From NCBI RefSeq assembly GCF_001754075.1, contig NZ_MIEH01000014.1, forward strand, positions 1 through 64,000: a DNA stretch of 64,000 nucleotides, in the 5' to 3' direction. The first letter of the stretch is position 1; each line of letters opens with the position of its first letter. Shown here piece by piece: positions 61,141-64,000 of this stretch. Origin of the DNA: Merdimonas faecis (GTDB lineage: Bacteria; Bacillota; Clostridia; Lachnospirales; Lachnospiraceae). The notes below the pieces were generated by a model. It searched no databases and was not told where the DNA came from. It saw only the letters and a list, made by a program, of their open reading frames with translations. Made by a program: the position numbers and the translations under genes.

Positions 61141-61172
61141 TATGGTAAAAATGTTAGAAAAAGCGCGCTTAT
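61118..61172. promoter_or_regulatory. Two palindromic operators
   Basis: ATAAGCGCGCTTAT (61118-61131) is a perfect 14-base palindrome between -35 and -10. AAAAGCGCGCTTAT (61159-61172) repeats it with one change. Their centres are 41 bases apart, about four helical turns. The divergent TetR protein is the likely reader. Confidence 0.75.
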
Positions 61173-61194
61173 CAAAAAGAATTATGTGAAAACT

Positions 61195-61217
61195 AACTAT
61201 AGATTTTATCTATAGTT
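61195..61217 (+). other. Hairpin in the leader of the Grd-type operon
   Basis: AACTATAGA (61195-61203) pairs with TCTATAGTT (61209-61217) just before the ribosome binding site. It may stabilise the messenger or hide the site; no T run follows. Confidence 0.5.
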
Positions 61218-61239
61218 AAACATGGCAAGGAGGGAAAAT

Positions 61240-62565
61240 ATGAAACTTGAGATTGGCAATTTCTATGTCAGAGACATTGTATTCGGGAACGAACTGTCTT
61301 TGAAGGACGGTGTGCTCACCGTAAACAAAGAAGAGGCCCTTGATTTTATCCGTCAGGATGAGAGGATCACAGAAGCAGAGCTTTATATTGCAAAGCCCGG
61401 CGATAAGATCCGGATGTGTCCGGTAAAAGAGGCGATCGAACCCAGGATCCGTCCGGATGGAAGGGGAATATTCCCGGGGTATACCGATGATCTGGCGCCG
61501 GCAGGCGAAGGCGTGGTATATGCACTGAAAAACTGCAGCGTTCTGGTTGTCGGAAGACACTGGGGTGGTTTCCAGGACGGTGTGATCGACATGAGCGGAG
61601 AGGGGCAGAAATATACATATTTCGGCCAGCTCAACAATATCGTTCTGGTGGCAGACACCAATGAGGATTTTGAAAAGCATGAGCAGCAGAAGAAAAATGA
61701 TGCTCTGAGAAGAGCCGGACATAAGCTGGCAGAGTTTATCGGTGCATGTGTAAAAGAGCTGACACCGGAAGATACGGAAGTTTATGAATTGGAAGCAGCG
61801 ATCAGAAGAGATCCGGAAATTGAAAAGCTGCCTTCTGTTGTTTATGTAATGCAGCCGCAGTCCCAGATGGAAGAGATGGGCTACAACGACCTGCTTTATG
61901 GATGGGATACCAACCACATGGTGCCGACCTTCATGCATCCAAACGAGGTGCTGGACGGAGCGCTGGTATCAGGAAGCTTTATGCCGGTTTCCTCCAAATG
62001 GTCTACTTATGATATGCAGAACTGTCCGAACATCAAGGCGTTGTATGAGGCTCATGGCAAGACGATCAACTTCCTGGGTGTAATCATGTCCAACCTGAAT
62101 GTAGCTCTGGACCAGAAGGAACGTGCGGCGCAGTTTGTTGCACAGATCGCAACCAGCCTTGGGGCGGACGGAGCAGTCGTTGCAGAGGAAGGCTATGGAA
62201 ACCCGGACGCCGACTTTGTAGGCTGCATCGTAGCACTGGAAGACGCTGGTGTTAAGACAGTAGGCGTAACCAATGAGTGTACCGGACGTGACGGGCAGTC
62301 CCAGCCGCTGGTAACACTGGATGAGAAATGTGACGCTATCGTTTCCTGCGGAAACGTATCAGAGCTTATTAAGCTTCCTCCGATGGAGACCGTGCTCGGA
62401 GAGCTGGAAGCACTTGGAAGAGACGGACTTTCCGGCGGATGGGCAGATGATGAGATTTTAGGACCTTCCGTGAGAAAAGACGGTTCCATCATTATGGAAA
62501 ACAATTCTATGTTCTGTGGTGACCAGGTGTGCGGCTGGTCTCCGAAGACGATGAAAGAGTTCTAG
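61240..62565 (+). CDS. GrdE/GrdI-like reductase component B subunit lacking the usual pyruvoyl cysteine
   Basis: The 441-residue protein aligns along its length with the GrdE/GrdG/GrdI proprotein family (MKLEIGNFYVRDIVFGNELS, GFQDGVIDMSGEG, MHPNEVLDGALVSG, INFLGVIMSN). These subunits hold a pyruvoyl group that binds glycine, sarcosine or betaine. From memory the family reads SGNC at the processing site; here it is SGSF (residues about 244-247), so that Cys is absent. ATG 61240 follows AAGGAGGG; an earlier ATG at 61222 contains this site. It forms an operon with the selenoprotein 14 bases downstream. Confidence 0.85.
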   Translation: MKLEIGNFYVRDIVFGNELSLKDGVLTVNKEEALDFIRQDERITEAELYIAKPGDKIRMCPVKEAIEPRIRPDGRGIFPGYTDDLAPAGEGVVYALKNCSVLVVGRHWGGFQDGVIDMSGEGQKYTYFGQLNNIVLVADTNEDFEKHEQQKKNDALRRAGHKLAEFIGACVKELTPEDTEVYELEAAIRRDPEIEKLPSVVYVMQPQSQMEEMGYNDLLYGWDTNHMVPTFMHPNEVLDGALVSGSFMPVSSKWSTYDMQNCPNIKALYEAHGKTINFLGVIMSNLNVALDQKERAAQFVAQIATSLGADGAVVAEEGYGNPDADFVGCIVALEDAGVKTVGVTNECTGRDGQSQPLVTLDEKCDAIVSCGNVSELIKLPPMETVLGELEALGRDGLSGGWADDEILGPSVRKDGSIIMENNSMFCGDQVCGWSPKTMKEF

Positions 62566-62579
62566 GCGGAGGTGAAAAG

Positions 62580-63884
62580 ATGAAAAAAGCAGTTTTATAT
62601 ATCAATCAGTTTTTTGGTCAGATCGGTGGTGAGGAGCAGGCAGGAATCGCCCCTGAAATCCACGAAGGACAAGTAGGGCCGGCAATGCAGTTTGCAAAGG
62701 ATCTGGATGCCGAGATCACACACACCATTATCTGCGGCGATAACTATATGGGAACCAATACCGAGGCGGCAGTAAGTGAGATTCTTGGTATGCTGGAAGG
62801 AAAAGAGATCGATCTCTTCCTTGCAGGACCTGCGTTCCAGGCCGGACGTTACGGCGTGGCCTGCGGAACCATCTGTAAAGCCGTGAAAGAAAAATTCAAC
62901 ATTCCGGTGGTGACATCCATGAATGTGGAAAATCCGGGTGTAGAGATGTTTAAAAAAGATATGTACATTATGCAGGGTGGCAATATTGCCGCAAAAATGC
63001 GCAAGGATGTTACCGCAATGGTCAAAGTGGCGAATAAGCTGCTGAATGGCGAACCGGTGGGAAGCGCGGATGAGGAAGGATATTTTGCAAGAGGTATCCG
63101 CCGTCAGACCTGGCTTGCCGATGGAAAGCCGGCATCTGAGCGTATGATCGATATGCTGGTGAAAAAATTGAATGGAGAGCCTTTCCAGACAGAGCTGCCG
63201 ATCCCGAAGATCGACAGGGTACCGATCGCTCCGGCAGTGAAGGATCTGAAGAAAGCAAGGATCGCACTGGTGACTACAGGCGGTATCGTTCCGGTAGACA
63301 ATCCGGACCATATCCAGTCTGCGTCTGCAACGCGCTGGGGACGTTATGACATTTCCAATGTAGATGCGCTGAAGGGCGGAGAGTATAAGACGATCCATGC
63401 AGGATTTGACCCGGCGGCAGCTGATGCGGATCCAAACGTTATCACTCCGATTGATGCCTTAAAGGTGCTGGAAAAGGAAGGATTTTACGGAAGCCTGCAT
63501 CCTTATTTCTACTCCACGGTAGGAACAGGAACTACGGAGGCAGAGGCCCAGAGAATGGCAAGAGAAATGGTTCCGTATCTCAAAGAAGACAATGTGGACG
63601 CCGTGATCATGGTCTCCACCTGAGGTACCTGTACTCGTTGCGGTGCAACGATGGTAAAAGAAATCGAAAGGGCTGGTTTCCCGATCGTTCAGATGTGTAA
63701 TCTGATCCCGGTAGCAAAGACTGTTGGATCCAACAGGATTGTTCCGACCATCTCTATCCCATATCCGCTGGGAGACCCGGGCACACCGAAGGAAGAACAG
63801 TGGAAGCTTCGTTATCACAGGACAAAAGTGGCTCTTGAGAGCCTTGCTACGGACATTACAGAGCAGACGGTATTCCGTGTATAA
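62580..63884 (+). CDS. GrdB-type selenoprotein, reductase component B
   Basis: The chain is 434 residues if the in-frame TGA at 63621-63623 is read as selenocysteine 348. Before it lies the GrdB/GrdF/GrdH body (LFLAGPAFQAGRYGVACGTI, VPVDNPDHIQSASATRWG). After it the frame continues GTCTRCGATMVKEIERAGFP and ends TEQTVFRV, all normal GrdB-family sequence. The motif VST-U-GTCTRC holds the selenol active site that attacks the substrate C-N bond and passes the acyl carrier unit to GrdA. ATG 62580 follows GGAGGTG. Conceptual translation stopping at TGA would lose the active site and 86 residues. Confidence 0.93.
63621..63660 (+). promoter_or_regulatory. Selenocysteine codon and candidate bSECIS hairpin
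   Basis: TGA at 63621 is followed 12 bases later by a perfect hairpin, CGTTGC-GGT-GCAACG (63636-63650). Its GGU apical loop and position in the coding sequence fit a bacterial SECIS element for SelB. Confidence 0.75.
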
Positions 63885-63890
63885 GGAGGG

Positions 63891-63914
63891 AAGGGGCGGG
63901 AAACGCCGCCCCTT
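63891..63914 (+). other. GC-rich hairpin after the selenoprotein gene
   Basis: AAGGGGCGG (63891-63899) pairs with CCGCCCCTT (63906-63914). No T run follows, so it may protect or process the message before the transporter gene rather than end it. Confidence 0.55.
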
Positions 63915-63938
63915 GCCGGACTGGAAAGGAGAGAGTGT

Positions 63939-64000
63939 ATGGACAAGAAAAAAGCGGGGAATACAGTATTTATTGTTTCGCTGGTCATAGTTGCTGTTAT
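63939..64000 (+). CDS. Start of a membrane protein, cut by the window edge
   Basis: Only about 20 codons are visible: a basic start (MDKKKAGN) and a hydrophobic stretch (TVFIVSLVIVAV). GGAAAGGAGAG precedes the ATG. The position after a Grd-type pair and the start would fit a BCCT-type betaine or related transporter, but too little is present to name it. Confidence 0.45.
   Translation, partial: MDKKKAGNTVFIVSLVIVAV

Noticed and set aside
63624-63884. Separate short gene after the TGA in the GrdB-type gene
   Set aside because: Family sequence continues directly through the TGA in the same frame; it is the C-terminal end of one selenoprotein.

Overview
The window reads as the chromosome of a strictly anaerobic, Gram-positive gut-type Clostridia, most like the Lachnospiraceae. 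This is inferred from AGGAGG-type ribosome binding sites, lipoproteins with short LxxC signals, a 2-hydroxyacyl-CoA dehydratase/activase pair, a glycine-reductase-type selenoprotein, a D-proline-reductase-like domain, a corrinoid methyl-transfer operon and nickel-pincer cofactor genes. I see no rRNA, tRNA, CRISPR array, complete insertion sequence or phage module.

Region 1 (0-30 kb) is mostly housekeeping and transport. It holds an Rrf2-thioesterase fusion divergent from a flavodoxin/ferredoxin protein, a Crp-type regulator, thioredoxin, BrnQ and a C-S lyase with a sulfonate/nitrate-type ABC importer. Then come XRE and WYL regulators, an HTH-Uma2 protein, an ABC exporter, ferritin, the dehydratase/activase pair, MATE, HAD and UppP proteins, and an amino-acid ABC importer whose binding protein looks circularly permuted. 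A DeoR / FSA-type aldolase / xylulokinase-like cluster follows, with a stand-alone PrdA-like N-terminal domain.

Region 2 (30-45 kb) is a corrinoid-dependent methyl-transfer island. A cobalamin riboswitch with its own terminator precedes a CobW-like GTPase, two corrinoid proteins, four UroD-type methyltransferases and a ferredoxin/ASKHA reductive activator. A fifth methyltransferase lies downstream behind an Rpn nuclease, and an internally deleted methyltransferase relic lies upstream. The parts suggest demethylation of unknown methyl donors: donor-specific methyltransferases load the corrinoid proteins, another unloads them, and the activator repairs oxidised cobalt. Two sugar-permease tails flank an acyltransferase-like gene and mark an old rearrangement.

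Region 3 (45.7-60.2 kb) is a plus-strand metal-cofactor block. It has a molybdopterin oxidoreductase with a four-cluster ferredoxin, a MobA-MoeA fusion, MobB and an SfsA-MutY fusion. A promoter and a structured leader with an attenuator then precede larE-larB-larC and a five-gene nickel importer. No larA is present.

Region 4 (60.3-64 kb) has a TetR regulator divergent from a Grd-type reductase pair: a GrdE-like protein lacking the cysteine that normally forms the pyruvoyl group, and a GrdB-like selenoprotein read through an in-frame TGA. A probable membrane transporter begins at the right edge. The regulator-pair intergenic region carries two palindromes placed on a consensus promoter.
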